A DNA stretch of 64,000 nucleotides from Eubacterium nodatum ATCC 33099 (GCA_000510425.1 AZKM01000018.1:1-64000); one strand, 5' to 3'. Shown: positions 1 to 9,317, counted from the stretch's first letter. Made by a program: numbers and translations. The notes: generated by a model from the sequence alone, not told the origin.

Positions 1-312
1 TACCGGTGTTCTTTGTATGGTGACAGTGTACCGAACTCAGATTATGATGAGATTCATATTGATGCACAAGGAACTATTAGTAAGGGATACGATGTTGATG
101 GAAGCGGAGTCGGTCTGAACAAGGTAATCATTCGTAAGAAGGATGACCACGATAATGTTGTTGTGCAAGAGTTGGATCCGAATAGTCCGGATGCCGCACT
201 ATATAAAACTTCTTATCTGGAAGACATCCAGCTGAGCTTTTCCAAATGGAATCATCATCTGAAAAAGAAGGGGTATTCGATGCAGTCAATCGGATTTTAC
301 AGATATCTTTAG
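1..312 (+). CDS. C-terminal end of an unidentified protein (partial)
   Basis: The reading frame is open from the first base of the window to the TAG at 310-312, so this is the last ~103 residues of a gene that begins outside. I do not recognise the family. The segment is rich in Asp and Lys, has no membrane segment and ends with an aromatic-rich stretch (IGFYRYL). A long AT-rich hairpin at 371-412 follows and probably terminates the transcript. Function unknown. Confidence 0.6.
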   Translation, partial: YRCSLYGDSVPNSDYDEIHIDAQGTISKGYDVDGSGVGLNKVIIRKKDDHDNVVVQELDPNSPDAALYKTSYLEDIQLSFSKWNHHLKKKGYSMQSIGFYRYL

Positions 313-370
313 AATTGAATCATATTTTTTTGGGGGGTACTGCCAAAACCAATATGTACCGGGTACACCC

Positions 371-412
371 AAAATATATATAGAGTGCTGAAAGGCACTC
401 TATATATATTTT
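371..412. terminator. Long bidirectional hairpin terminator
   Basis: A perfect 18-bp inverted repeat (371-388 with 395-412) encloses the 6-nt loop TGAAAG. The stem ends in A-rich and T-rich arms, so it can work as an intrinsic terminator on both strands. It separates the partial gene at the left edge from the next plus-strand gene. Confidence 0.75.
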
Positions 413-525
413 GACAACAAGTATTGTTACTAAGAGATTTGATACATTTTGGGGCACAGTTATACGGTTTTTCCGATAAGCTTATGCATATAAACTATAA
501 CACGATAGTTTTATATCCTCTATTG

Positions 526-534
526 TGGTATAAT
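526..534 (+). promoter_or_regulatory. Extended -10 promoter of the 399-aa protein gene
   Basis: TGGTATAAT is a perfect extended -10 element (TG-N-TATAAT) 30 bp upstream of the start codon at 564. No good -35 is visible at the normal distance, which is usual for extended -10 promoters. Confidence 0.6.
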
Positions 535-563
535 TTCCGTATCTGAATATAAGAGGGAACAAA

Positions 564-1763
564 ATGGATAAAAACACTTTTAAAATTATAGAAGGGGGAA
601 TGGCAGGAAAAGCCACACCGAGAGGAGAAATTTTCAAAACCGCCTGGGTAACCGATACCAGACTTATGGGAGTGCTCTGTGTAGGAATAACATGGAAAAA
701 CCGTGATTCTATCTTCAATCAATTCTTCTATTTTGATGCAGAAGAATATGGATTTGAGCGCTATGAATCCATTCACCATCGCAATGAACATGATGATAAA
801 GAATATAGTAAGTACACACAAAAGCTTCTGATTAACACGGAAAATTCACTGATAGGAGGGCTTGGAGGAAACAAGGTTGAGATTTCCTTTGAGGAAGCTG
901 TATACCTCGTAAAAAGCTTTTTAAAGTTCAATAAGAATAACGGTATTCCGATGCCGGACAACGCCTCTGACTACATTTTTATTGCAGAGTTAAAGGAAAG
1001 ACTTACACCAAGGGAGGAATACCACTTATTCGATAAATGCTGTGTCGAGCTTGTAAATCTTAACTCCCTGGCAAACTATTTTTTGATGAGATGCATCGGA
1101 AAAGACTTCAGTGCTGCGAAATTTTTAGCAACACCTGAGGTAAATGTCGATATTTTTCCGGAATTTTCATGTGGCACTTTTTACAATAATAAGGTGAAAC
1201 TTTCAAAAGAAAAAGACAAAGCATTCTGCACATCCCTTATAGAAGTTTCCAATCAATATTACATACTTTCAACAGAGTTATCATTTCAAAGAATGCATGT
1301 ATCCGGATACATCTGTACATCACTTCTGCCCATTACGGAAAAAGAAGCCTACCTTCAGCTTGCTCATTCTGAGTTTATAACAACATACAAATATACAGGA
1401 AGTCCTGAGGATTTCAATCGTTCAACAACAAAACTGACGAAAAGAGCAATGATTCATGATGAGTACGGCGGCTGCACCTTTATGATTTATCACCCTAATA
1501 ACAGCCATTTAGACTTACCTGACTACTACCTTTATAACGACCTTTTGGGTATATACCATTTAGGTGAAGACAATCAGCTTCTCGTTGCCTCTGCCACCCT
1601 TCGAGGAATAAGAAAATTAGAACTTGATCTTCATATTTCTCCGGTAAAAAAACATTTATCCATTCAGGGGAGTTATGAGTTTAACGAACCGGTGCTTCTT
1701 CAATATTTAGAAAGTGGTTTTACAAACTTTGAGGAGTACATAAACACAATTTCTGTAAATTAG
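564..1763 (+). CDS. Hypothetical protein, 399 aa
   Basis: I do not recognise this protein. It is soluble in appearance: no signal peptide, no membrane segment, and mixed alpha/beta composition with many aromatic and charged residues. ATG at 564 is preceded by AGAGGG at a suitable distance and by an extended -10 promoter. It stands alone: a terminator lies upstream, and a 390-bp gene-free stretch with DnaA boxes lies downstream. The N-terminal third contains a short glycine-rich patch (GGLGGN) that does not match a nucleotide-binding loop. Composition resembles the neighbours, so there is no sign of recent transfer. Confidence 0.7.
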   Translation: MDKNTFKIIEGGMAGKATPRGEIFKTAWVTDTRLMGVLCVGITWKNRDSIFNQFFYFDAEEYGFERYESIHHRNEHDDKEYSKYTQKLLINTENSLIGGLGGNKVEISFEEAVYLVKSFLKFNKNNGIPMPDNASDYIFIAELKERLTPREEYHLFDKCCVELVNLNSLANYFLMRCIGKDFSAAKFLATPEVNVDIFPEFSCGTFYNNKVKLSKEKDKAFCTSLIEVSNQYYILSTELSFQRMHVSGYICTSLLPITEKEAYLQLAHSEFITTYKYTGSPEDFNRSTTKLTKRAMIHDEYGGCTFMIYHPNNSHLDLPDYYLYNDLLGIYHLGEDNQLLVASATLRGIRKLELDLHISPVKKHLSIQGSYEFNEPVLLQYLESGFTNFEEYINTISVN

Positions 1764-1979
1764 CTAAGTGCAATACTGTAAAACCTGATCCGGTTAACTG
1801 ATTTAAATACTGCAAATATGCCTCAATCAGCCCACTAAAATATTCTAAATCCACTGTATAAAGATAAAAAAATAAATTTTTTAAAAAAGTTTTCTTCTTT
1901 ATATTATGTAAACCGGTGTTCGCATGCGACATAGAATTGTTAACATTCTACAAGTGTGAAATTTACTTGATTAACCGAC

Positions 1980-2112
1980 TTTTCCACAAGGAAAACAGAA
2001 ATTGTATACAATTTTATCAACATTTACATGTGGATAACTGTACATTTTATAATCCTTAGAATTTCAATGTTGAACAGATTTTATAAACCTTGTCAAGGGC
2101 ACTTTATCCACA
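1980..2112. promoter_or_regulatory. Cluster of three DnaA-box-like 9-mers
   Basis: The gene-free stretch 1764-2155 is AT-rich. It contains TTTTCCACA at 1980-1988 (plus), TTATCCACA at 2029-2037 (minus) and TTATCCACA at 2104-2112 (plus). Two are perfect matches to the DnaA consensus TTATNCACA and one has a single allowed change. A palindrome TCGCATGCGA lies at 1919-1928. The cluster sits directly in front of the alanyl-tRNA editing gene. Binding by DnaA is inference. I do not call this oriC, because gene orientation and the absence of dnaA/dnaN argue against it. Confidence 0.45.
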
Positions 2113-2158
2113 TATTTTTGTTCGCATTATATAATTATTTTTCTCTTTGGGAGGTATG

Positions 2159-3586
2159 ATGATAACTAACAAAATTTTTCAAAAAAACCCTTATCTCAAA
2201 ACTCTGGAATCAAGCGTTTCATCGTTAAATTGCGATAAAAAAACGGCGAAATTGATTTTAACTGATACAATTTTCTTTCCGACCGGCGGAGGACAGAGCT
2301 GTGACAAAGGCTTCATCAAATTTAATGAAAATAAGTACCCTGTAATAGATGTTTATGAAGCAGGTAAAGAAGTAGTCCATGTAATCTCAATCGAAAAAAA
2401 CAGGGGTAAATTACCTGAAGAAGGTGCAAAAATAGCACTTGAAATAGATTGGAAACACCGATTTGACAACATGCAAAGGCACTGCGGTGAGCATATATTA
2501 TCGGGAGTAATATATAAACTTTTTCAGGGAACTAACAAGGGATTCCACATGGGAGAAGAATATATCACCATAGACATAGATTTCTCTCAATCCGATTACT
2601 CTAAGTTAACATGGCAAATGGCGGAAAAAGCGGAATTAGAGGCTAATAAGGTTATTTGGAAAGGTGCTTCTGTACATACGGACTATTTTGATAATAGAGA
2701 ACTCGCTTCCGGGCTGCCCCTGAGAAAACCCCTCGCATTTGACGAAGACATTTCCATCGTTACAATCGGAGATTTTTCTGAACCCGATGATTGCGTTGCC
2801 TGTTGCGGAACACATCCCCGATTCGCAAGTGAAGTCGGTCTATTGAAAATATACAAAATCGAATCAAATAAAGGTATGTCCAGAATATACTTTGAAGCAG
2901 GCAATCGTGCCTTTAATACCTACCAAAAACAATTCAATACACTTTATGATATGAGTTTAAGGCTTTCCACAAGCACCACTGATATTGCAAACGCATACGA
3001 GTCACAGCTTTCCTACATAAACGAGCTCAAAAAACAGCTGTCTAACTTTCGTGGGTCGGCAATCAATCATGCGGTTCAGGAGATTGTATCGAAACTGGCG
3101 AAAAAAAATAATAGTTCTGATAATCCAAAGGATGATGGCTGCGGCAATCTGAAAAACGATGGCTACAATAATCTGAAAAATGAAGCCTGCAATACTCAAT
3201 CGAAAGAAAAATCTAATGCTGCTGAGCAGTTGGAGACTGAAAGTGCAGTCCCTGTATTTAGCTATACTGAGTTTGCTGTTGACGACATTTTGAATATATC
3301 TAAAAAGTTATTCATGCTTGATAAAGATACTGCCTGCATAAAAAACAACCTTATTTCAATGGTTTGTGCATCTGAAAACACGGTAATTCTCCTCTCCGAC
3401 GGAAGCAAAGATACTCGCAACTGTGCAAAGTTGGCTGAATTGGCAAGGGAAAAATTTCAGGGCAAAGGTGGAGGAAAGCCGGTTTCAGCACGAATTTATT
3501 TCCCAGATCGAAATAATCTTGACAAATTTATTAAATATATTTCACAGAGCTCTACAAAAAACACCACAACAAAATGCAACAATTAA
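2159..3586 (+). CDS. Alanyl-tRNA editing protein, AlaX-L type with DHHA1 domain
   Basis: AlaX proteins are free-standing relatives of the AlaRS editing domain and deacylate Ser- or Gly-charged tRNA-Ala. The N-terminal part has the PTGGGQ loop and the first zinc motif HCGEH. A later Cys-x-x-x-His element (CCGTH) completes the site. The C-terminal part ends in the glycine-rich GKGGGKP motif of DHHA1, as in long AlaX forms. At ~475 aa the length fits that class. ATG at 2159 is chosen because GGGAGG at 2149-2154 is better spaced from it than from ATG 2156. Between the editing and DHHA1 parts is an unusual Asn/Lys-rich low-complexity insert with near-repeats of 8 residues (about 3120-3200). Confidence 0.88.
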   Translation: MITNKIFQKNPYLKTLESSVSSLNCDKKTAKLILTDTIFFPTGGGQSCDKGFIKFNENKYPVIDVYEAGKEVVHVISIEKNRGKLPEEGAKIALEIDWKHRFDNMQRHCGEHILSGVIYKLFQGTNKGFHMGEEYITIDIDFSQSDYSKLTWQMAEKAELEANKVIWKGASVHTDYFDNRELASGLPLRKPLAFDEDISIVTIGDFSEPDDCVACCGTHPRFASEVGLLKIYKIESNKGMSRIYFEAGNRAFNTYQKQFNTLYDMSLRLSTSTTDIANAYESQLSYINELKKQLSNFRGSAINHAVQEIVSKLAKKNNSSDNPKDDGCGNLKNDGYNNLKNEACNTQSKEKSNAAEQLETESAVPVFSYTEFAVDDILNISKKLFMLDKDTACIKNNLISMVCASENTVILLSDGSKDTRNCAKLAELAREKFQGKGGGKPVSARIYFPDRNNLDKFIKYISQSSTKNTTTKCNN

Positions 3587-3602
3587 AAATACCGTATTTT
3601 AA

Positions 3603-3633
3603 AATCCCCCATGGAAATTATCCATAGGGGATT
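3603..3633. terminator. Bidirectional terminator between convergent genes
   Basis: An inverted repeat (AATCCCC...GGGGATT with an inner ATGG/CCAT stem) is followed by T-rich sequence on both strands. It separates the plus-strand AlaX gene from the convergent tuf gene. Confidence 0.75.
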
Positions 3634-3717
3634 CTTTGTCTTACTTATCGTTGTAGTTTTTATCTGCTTCTATACAGCTACAAATCTTACCTTGAAGATT
3701 ACTCTTTAGAGGACAGA

Positions 3718-4911
3718 TTATTCGATAATCTCCGTTACTACTCCCGAACCTACTGTTCTTCCACCTTCTCTGATGGCAAATCTCAGTCCCTCTTCTATAG
3801 CAATCGGAGTAATCAGGCTGATGTTCATTACCACATTATCTCCCGGCATGCACATCTCTGTTCCTTCCGGCAGCTGCAAATCTCCTGTTACGTCTGTTGT
3901 TCTGAAGTAGAACTGTGGTCTGTATCCGTTGAAGAACGGCGTATGCCTTCCTCCTTCTTCCTTCTTCAGTACATATACCTGACCCTTGAACTTTGTATGT
4001 GGGTTGATCGTTCCCGGTGCTGCCAATACCTGACCTCTCTGGATCTCCGTTCTCTGAACTCCTCTCAGCAGTGCTCCGATGTTGTCTCCTGTCTCTGCTT
4101 CATCCAGAAGCTTTCTGAACATTTCAACTCCCGTTACTACTACCTTTCTTCTCTCTTCGCTCATTCCCACGATTTCTACTTCATCACCGACCTTCAGGAT
4201 TCCTCTTTCAACTCTTCCTGTCGCTACTGTTCCTCTTCCTGTTATTGAGAATACGTCCTCTACAGGCATCAGGAACGGTTTGTCGTTATCTCTCTTTGGT
4301 TCAGGAATGTATTTATCTACTTCCTCCATCAGCTCTACAATCTTGTCTGCCCATTCTCCATTCGGTTCTTCCAGTGCCTTCAGGGCTGAACCTCTTACTA
4401 TCGGGGTATCATCTCCCGGGAATTCATACTCACTGAGAAGTTCTCTTACTTCCATCTCTACCAAGTCCAGAAGCTCTTCATCATCCACCATGTCACATTT
4501 ATTCAGGAATACGATGATATATGGCACTCCTACCTGCCTTGACAAAAGGATATGTTCTCTTGTCTGAGGCATTGGTCCGTCCGTTGCTGCACAAACCAGA
4601 ATTGCTCCATCCATCTGTGCTGCTCCTGTAATCATGTTCTTTACATAGTCAGCATGGCCCGGACAGTCTACATGGGCGTAGTGTCTGTTCGGTGTTTCAT
4701 ACTCTACATGGGCTGAAGATATTGTGATTCCTCTTTCCTTTTCTTCCGGTGCTTTGTCAATCTGGTCAAAGTCTACATTTGTTCCCAGATTATACTTTGC
4801 ATGCAGCACCTTTGTAATTGCTGCCGTCAATGTTGTCTTTCCATGGTCTACGTGACCGATTGTTCCAATGTTAATATGTGGCTTGGTTCTTTCGTATTTC
4901 TGTTTTGCCAT
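3718..4911 (-). CDS. tuf: Translation elongation factor Tu
   Basis: EF-Tu delivers aminoacyl-tRNA to the ribosome as a GTP complex. The 397-aa length is standard. The P-loop GHVDHGKTT is near residue 19, followed by RGITI (switch I), DCPGH (G3), NKCD (G4) and the SAL-type G5 motif. Domains 2 and 3 follow without gaps, ending in the usual GVVTEIIE. The tRNA-Thr gene lies just upstream on the same strand, a common bacterial tRNA-tuf arrangement, so both are probably co-transcribed from the promoter at 5052-5080. Long open frames on the opposite strand here are shadows of the biased codon use. Confidence 0.98.
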   Translation of the reverse strand: MAKQKYERTKPHINIGTIGHVDHGKTTLTAAITKVLHAKYNLGTNVDFDQIDKAPEEKERGITISSAHVEYETPNRHYAHVDCPGHADYVKNMITGAAQMDGAILVCAATDGPMPQTREHILLSRQVGVPYIIVFLNKCDMVDDEELLDLVEMEVRELLSEYEFPGDDTPIVRGSALKALEEPNGEWADKIVELMEEVDKYIPEPKRDNDKPFLMPVEDVFSITGRGTVATGRVERGILKVGDEVEIVGMSEERRKVVVTGVEMFRKLLDEAETGDNIGALLRGVQRTEIQRGQVLAAPGTINPHTKFKGQVYVLKKEEGGRHTPFFNGYRPQFYFRTTDVTGDLQLPEGTEMCMPGDNVVMNISLITPIAIEEGLRFAIREGGRTVGSGVVTEIIE

Positions 4912-4958
4912 TTGACTACTCCTTCTTCATAAAATAGTTTTTAATAGTTTTTTAAAAT

Positions 4959-5035
<77 letters not shown>

Positions 5036-5051
5036 CTAAAACAGTACATTT

Positions 5052-5080
5052 ACTCTACTATAAAATAGGACAAATGTCAA
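5052..5080 (-). promoter_or_regulatory. Sigma-70-type promoter for tRNA-Thr and tuf
   Basis: On the minus strand a perfect -35 TTGACA (5075-5080) and a -10 TAGAGT (5052-5057) are separated by 17 bp, about 17 bp upstream of the tRNA 5' end. Confidence 0.6.
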
Positions 5081-5255
5081 TTAAAATCACCATTAAGTTC
5101 CTCTTTATCAAACATTTTTATCATAAAGCTCTTACAACGGTAATAAAACATTAGAAAAAATTTAATTGTGTCAAATATTTTTGTTTGCTTTTTTCTTCTA
5201 TGGGTATATAACCGATATAAAGTTATTAAATGAAACCTTGAAGGAGGAAATTATT

Positions 5256-5633
5256 ATGTTAGAAATGTACAAATGCAAACACTGCGGAAATATCGTTGTC
5301 AATATTCACAATTCAGGTGTACCTATTGTCTGTTGTGGAGAGCCGATGGTTAAACTTGAAGCAAATACTGTTGATGCCGCTCAGGAAAAACACGTTCCGG
5401 TTGTAAATGTTGAAGGAAATAAATTAACGGCTAAGGTTGGAAGCGTTGAGCATCCAATGACAGAAGAACATTTTATTGAGTTTATCATTCTTGAAACAGA
5501 AAAAGGTCTTGAAGTTAAGAAACTGACACCTGCGGACAAACCTGAAGCTGTATTTGCAGTAGCCGAGGGAGATAAGGCAGTAGCAGTATACGAATATTGC
5601 AACCTACATGGATTATGGAAGGTTAAACTGTAA
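5256..5633 (+). CDS. dfx: Desulfoferrodoxin (superoxide reductase, class I)
   Basis: The enzyme reduces superoxide to peroxide without making oxygen and is a typical defence of strict anaerobes. The protein is 125 aa. The N-terminal desulforedoxin-type domain has CKHC and the paired Cys of IVCCGEP. The catalytic domain shows the iron ligands in EKHVPV, VEHPMTEEH and CNLHGLW. ATG at 5256 follows AAGGAGG and starts the usual MLEMYKCKHCG, so a longer upstream frame is discarded. It appears monocistronic, with a large hairpin downstream. Confidence 0.95.
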   Translation: MLEMYKCKHCGNIVVNIHNSGVPIVCCGEPMVKLEANTVDAAQEKHVPVVNVEGNKLTAKVGSVEHPMTEEHFIEFIILETEKGLEVKKLTPADKPEAVFAVAEGDKAVAVYEYCNLHGLWKVKL

Positions 5634-5715
5634 TAATGGCTATTTTGGATGTATCTGTAAACGGATACGTTAAATAATTTCATCTTTTTAAAATTAAAAT
5701 AAAAATGTCAGCATC

Positions 5716-5803
5716 AGCTAGAGAATTGTGAGATATCACCCAAAAATTGAATTTCAAGTTCAACTCTTGGTAATCAACTCATTGATTCTCTAGCTTTTCT
5801 TGT
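5716..5803 (+). terminator. Large structured stem-loop with T tail (terminator or small RNA)
   Basis: A perfect 11-bp stem (5716-5726 with 5785-5795) is extended by TGAG/CTCA inside and followed by TTTTCTT. The enclosed ~58 nt can form further hairpins, for example TTGAA/TTCAA. This is larger than an ordinary terminator loop, so it could be the 3' part of a structured RNA. Its position fits the end of the dfx transcript. Confidence 0.5.
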
Positions 5804-5865
5804 TAAATTATGTTATTATAGTGATGAAAAATTGCGAGTATTTTGAAAGGGTATAAGGTTTTCTT

Positions 5866-6898
5866 ATGAAAAAACTAAATTTTGCATCAGATTATATGGA
5901 AGGGGCTCATCCACTTTTACTTTTAAAACTTATGAAAACTAACTTGGAGAAAACAGTAGGTTACGGGGAGGATGAATACTGCCGGGATGCCGGAGAAAAA
6001 ATCCTAAAGGCATGCGATTGTCCAAAGGGGAGTGTGCATTTTTTTGGTCGGAGGAACACAAACCAACGCCACTGTGCTTTCTACCATCCTCAAATCCTAT
6101 GAGGGTGTAATTTCAGTGGAAACAGGACATGTAAACACACATGAAGCCGGTGCTATTGAATTGACAGGGCATAAGGTTTTTGCCCTTCCCCATAATTTAG
6201 GAAAGATGGAAGCCGAAGAACTGATAAAATTTATCAAAACATTTATGGACGATGAGAACAAAGACCACATGGTTCATCCCGGTGCAGTCTATATTTCTCA
6301 GCCCACAGAATATGGAACTTTATATACGAAGTCGGAATTAAAAGAAATTCACTCTATCTGTAAGGAAAATAACATAAAATTATATGTTGACGGTGCACGC
6401 CTGGCTTACGCTCTGGCAAGTCCTGAAAACGATATAAGTCTTTCAGATTTGGCTGCAAACTGTGATATTTTCTATATCGGAGGAACTAAATGCGGAGCAA
6501 TGTTTGGAGAAGCAGTTGTACTTCCAAACAAGGACATGATTCCTGATTTTTTCCCAATCATAAAACAGCACGGTGCCTGCCTTGCAAAGGGAAGGCTTCA
6601 TGGAATACAGTTTGGAACATTATTTACCGATGATCTATACATGAAAATAGGAAAACCGGCTATAGACTCTGCGATGAAACTGCAGAATATGCTTATAGCA
6701 AAAGGATACCAACTATTCTATCATTCCCCGACAAATCAGGTGTTCGTTGTGATTGAAAATAGTAAGATGGAAACACTTGCAGAAAAAGTCATTTACGAGT
6801 ACTCCGAAAAATATGACGACACTCATACCGTAATCAGATTCTGCACAAGTTGGGCATCAGATCCAAATGAAATCGATCAACTCATGGATATATTATGA
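5866..6898 (+). pseudogene. ltaE: Low-specificity L-threonine aldolase, frameshifted
   Basis: This PLP enzyme family cleaves threonine or allo-threonine to glycine and acetaldehyde. The reading frame starts at ATG 5866 and encodes a normal N-terminus (NFASDYMEGAHP). It then shifts at a run of seven T (6039-6045), after which the expected GGTQTNAT motif continues in another frame to the TGA at 6896. Removing one T restores a continuous ~343-aa protein of family length. The PLP lysine region (FYIGGTKCGA) is intact downstream. A single homopolymer change could be a real inactivating mutation, phase variation or a sequencing error; the rest of the gene shows no decay. Confidence 0.85.
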
Positions 6899-6991
6899 TT
6901 GTGACGCAAGATGGCTGTTCACCCATTCTGCCGGTGAGCGATTATTCGGGAACATTTCGACTGTAGCTCCGATTTTATTAAAACTGCTATG

Positions 6992-7114
6992 TTAAATAAA
7001 ATATCTCTGAAAATTAAAATTAAAGAGACCTGTTTTCCACGAAGGTTTTCCTCCGGATACTGCATCTTTTGAAATTTCATAAGCTGCTTTGGAAAGCCAA
7101 TTTATTATTCTCAT
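6992..7114 (-). CDS. Possible 40-aa small protein downstream of nucleoside kinase
   Basis: ATG at 7114 lies 6 nt after the stop codon of the nucleoside kinase gene, with a purine-rich AGAGAG in front, so it could be translated by coupling. The peptide starts MRIINWLSKAAYEIS and is positively charged, with two Trp and several Phe and a plausible amphipathic helix at the N-terminus. No family is recognised. It may be a real small protein or chance. The rest of the 6899-7120 gap shows nothing else. Confidence 0.35.
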   Translation of the reverse strand: MRIINWLSKAAYEISKDAVSGGKPSWKTGLFNFNFQRYFI

Positions 7115-7120
7115 AGCTCT

Positions 7121-8689
7121 CTAATCTACATAGATACTTCCGCCGATAAATTCTCTTATGATGGAGTTTGAAAGAATTGCAGACTCGTCATCAAGGCAGA
7201 CAAAGAAATCTAAAAAACTTAACAGTCTTCTAGCCTCTGCATATTCATCATCCTCCGGGGAAATAGCCTCAAGCATTGGCTTTGCGTACTTCTTCAGCAC
7301 TGCAATTTCATAAACATGATAAGAATTAAACAATACATCAGCCTCATTGTTATATGGAAAAATATTCTCATCCTCACCTGCTCTTACTTTAGGCCAATCA
7401 GCAATAGTTCCCTTAGCATCATTATTTCTAAACTGATGATCCCTTACTATCCTTCTAAGAATTCTTTCATCCGTAGTCGGAATCCTGATATGAGGACTTA
7501 TATTCAGCTGTGTTAAAGGACTGATATATATTTTGAACTTTTCGTCATGAGGAATCTGCAGTGTCATCTTATCGTTAAGTCCGTGAATCCCCTCTATTAC
7601 AATTGGCTGCCCTTTTTTAATGCTTGTAACCCTTTTGCCGAACTCTTTAACTCCGGTGATGAAGTTAAATGTAGGCAAATCCACATCTTTTCCCGCTAAT
7701 AAATCGTTCATGTTTGAATTAAAAAGTTGTATATCAATTGCATCCAGCCCCTCATAGTTAGGTTCGCCGTTATCATCCAAAGGGGTATCTTCTCTATCAA
7801 CAAAGTAATCATCAGTACCCAGATACAGAGCATCAATTCCGTTAACCTTGAGTTGTACGCAAAGCCGTCTTGCAAATGTAGTCTTGCCGGATGAGGACGG
7901 ACCTGCAATTAAGATAATTCTTTTTTGTCCGGACTTGATCATATCTGCAATCTCTGCAATTTTCTTCTCGTGCAAAGCCTCTGCCAACATAATAAGCTCA
8001 CGGCTGTTACCATTCTCAATAAGCCGATTCAGATCTTCCACATAATCCACGCCAAGCAGTTCATCCCATCTGCTCTGTTCTCCAAACGCCTTGTAAAGTT
8101 TAGGTTGATCCCTGTACTCAGGGATTTCATTCGGGTTACTCGGTAATGGGAATCGTAATAAAATTCCTTCCTCATACCTTCTTATTTCAAAATGTCTCAA
8201 ATATTCGGTTGACGGAGTCATTAGCAGGCAAGAATGTTCTTCGTATCCATCCAGTTCATAAATCCCTTTAGCCTTGCAGATAATCGGAAGTTTCTCCTTA
8301 ACCATTCTGCTCATTTCATCTGAAATTGCATCTATATCTCGATCAGAAAGTTCTGCTCCCACAGTTGTATAAAGCCCTTGATTTAACGAATTGTCTATGA
8401 TTACAGGAACATCTCCGAATATATTTCTGATAGCCACACAGTATAGAAGTGATAAACTATTTTGATACACAAGATTAGCCCCTTGATTTTTAATATCTAA
8501 AAGCTCAATACGGTCGCCTTCAGATAATACTGTTGTCAATTCCTTATACTTGTTATTAATTTTTGCCAGCAGAATAGGGTTCTCATACCTATCCTTATTA
8601 TCTTCATATAGTTTTTCACAGCTGTATCCTATTGGGACATCAATAGGTTGAAAGTCAGCTCTTGCCGATAGTCTTAAAAAAGTTTTCAT
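7121..8689 (-). CDS. Nucleoside (uridine-type) kinase with N-terminal ThrRS-like TGS region
   Basis: The C-terminal half (from about residue 255) is a uridine kinase/phosphoribulokinase P-loop domain with Walker A GPSSSGKTT, followed by LGTDDYFVDRED and IVIEGIHGLND. The N-terminal ~250 residues resemble the TGS and second additional domains of threonyl-tRNA synthetase. This fusion is common in Clostridia and is annotated as nucleoside kinase. It presumably phosphorylates nucleosides with NTP in the cytoplasm; its physiological substrate is not known to me. Length 522 aa is typical. A YdbC-like gene lies upstream on the same strand with 40 nt between, so they may be co-transcribed. Confidence 0.85.
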   Translation of the reverse strand: MKTFLRLSARADFQPIDVPIGYSCEKLYEDNKDRYENPILLAKINNKYKELTTVLSEGDRIELLDIKNQGANLVYQNSLSLLYCVAIRNIFGDVPVIIDNSLNQGLYTTVGAELSDRDIDAISDEMSRMVKEKLPIICKAKGIYELDGYEEHSCLLMTPSTEYLRHFEIRRYEEGILLRFPLPSNPNEIPEYRDQPKLYKAFGEQSRWDELLGVDYVEDLNRLIENGNSRELIMLAEALHEKKIAEIADMIKSGQKRIILIAGPSSSGKTTFARRLCVQLKVNGIDALYLGTDDYFVDREDTPLDDNGEPNYEGLDAIDIQLFNSNMNDLLAGKDVDLPTFNFITGVKEFGKRVTSIKKGQPIVIEGIHGLNDKMTLQIPHDEKFKIYISPLTQLNISPHIRIPTTDERILRRIVRDHQFRNNDAKGTIADWPKVRAGEDENIFPYNNEADVLFNSYHVYEIAVLKKYAKPMLEAISPEDDEYAEARRLLSFLDFFVCLDDESAILSNSIIREFIGGSIYVD

Positions 8690-8729
8690 GCAAAACTCCC
8701 TCCTATTGATGTCATTATAACATAAATTT

Positions 8730-9176
8730 TCAATTTACAGCAGCCGTATTATCATTTAAATGTTCTTTGCCCGAATGGGCAAATGGAATCCCTTCGTCAT
8801 CACCCGTACTACAATCTCTACCCAAGCTTGCAGACTCATCGTTTCTGCACTCGCTGCCTGCATTTTCAGATCCGGTTCTTACGGGTGCTGTATTTTCAGG
8901 CTCATTGCTTCTATATGCAGCGCTGCCGGATGATTTTCTGTTTTTCTTCTTCCAATCAGAGTATAAGTCCACAAGTGCCTGCATTTCATCTGAATAAAGG
9001 GTAATCCCTCTAGCCATGTGAGTATGATCTTCATTCCACGCCCTTATATCAAATTTAGGTGTATTCTGACCATTCCAGCTTATAATATTCAGTTCCTTAT
9101 CCCATCCGCTCTGATTATTGGAAATAGTTCCAATATGTTCCTTAATCTCAAAAAGTATTTTATCGTTTTTAGCCAT
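8730..9176 (-). CDS. PC4/YdbC-family ssDNA-binding protein with disordered tail
   Basis: Residues 1-75 match the YdbC family, small PC4-like single-stranded nucleic-acid-binding proteins, with signatures KELNIISWNG, KFDIRAWN and GITLYSDEM. Typical members are 70-80 aa. Here a further ~70 residues of Ser/Glu/Asn-rich low-complexity sequence follow, likely disordered, similar to acidic tails of ssDNA-binding proteins that recruit partners. ATG 9176 has a TTTCC-complement ribosome site (GGAAAGGAG). A role in transcription or repair is inferred from the family only. Confidence 0.82.
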   Translation of the reverse strand: MAKNDKILFEIKEHIGTISNNQSGWDKELNIISWNGQNTPKFDIRAWNEDHTHMARGITLYSDEMQALVDLYSDWKKKNRKSSGSAAYRSNEPENTAPVRTGSENAGSECRNDESASLGRDCSTGDDEGIPFAHSGKEHLNDNTAAVN

Positions 9177-9317
9177 TTTTTCTCCTTTCCATTGAATAGC
9201 CCTTCTGTAACCGGCATATTAGCACAAATGGAAAATACTGTCAATGCTTTTCTATCAAAAAAACCTTTGGCGGAAAAAGACTGACTTTTATCATTCCAAA
9301 GGCTTGAAATTCCAATG

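Noticed and set aside
1980..2112. DnaA-box cluster as chromosomal origin oriC
   Set aside because: No dnaA, dnaN or rpmH nearby, and nearly all genes to the right point toward this site, which is opposite to the expected co-orientation with an origin here.
3943..4567. Long open frames on the plus strand inside tuf
   Set aside because: They are antisense shadows of the strongly biased tuf codon use; no ribosome site or protein-like composition.
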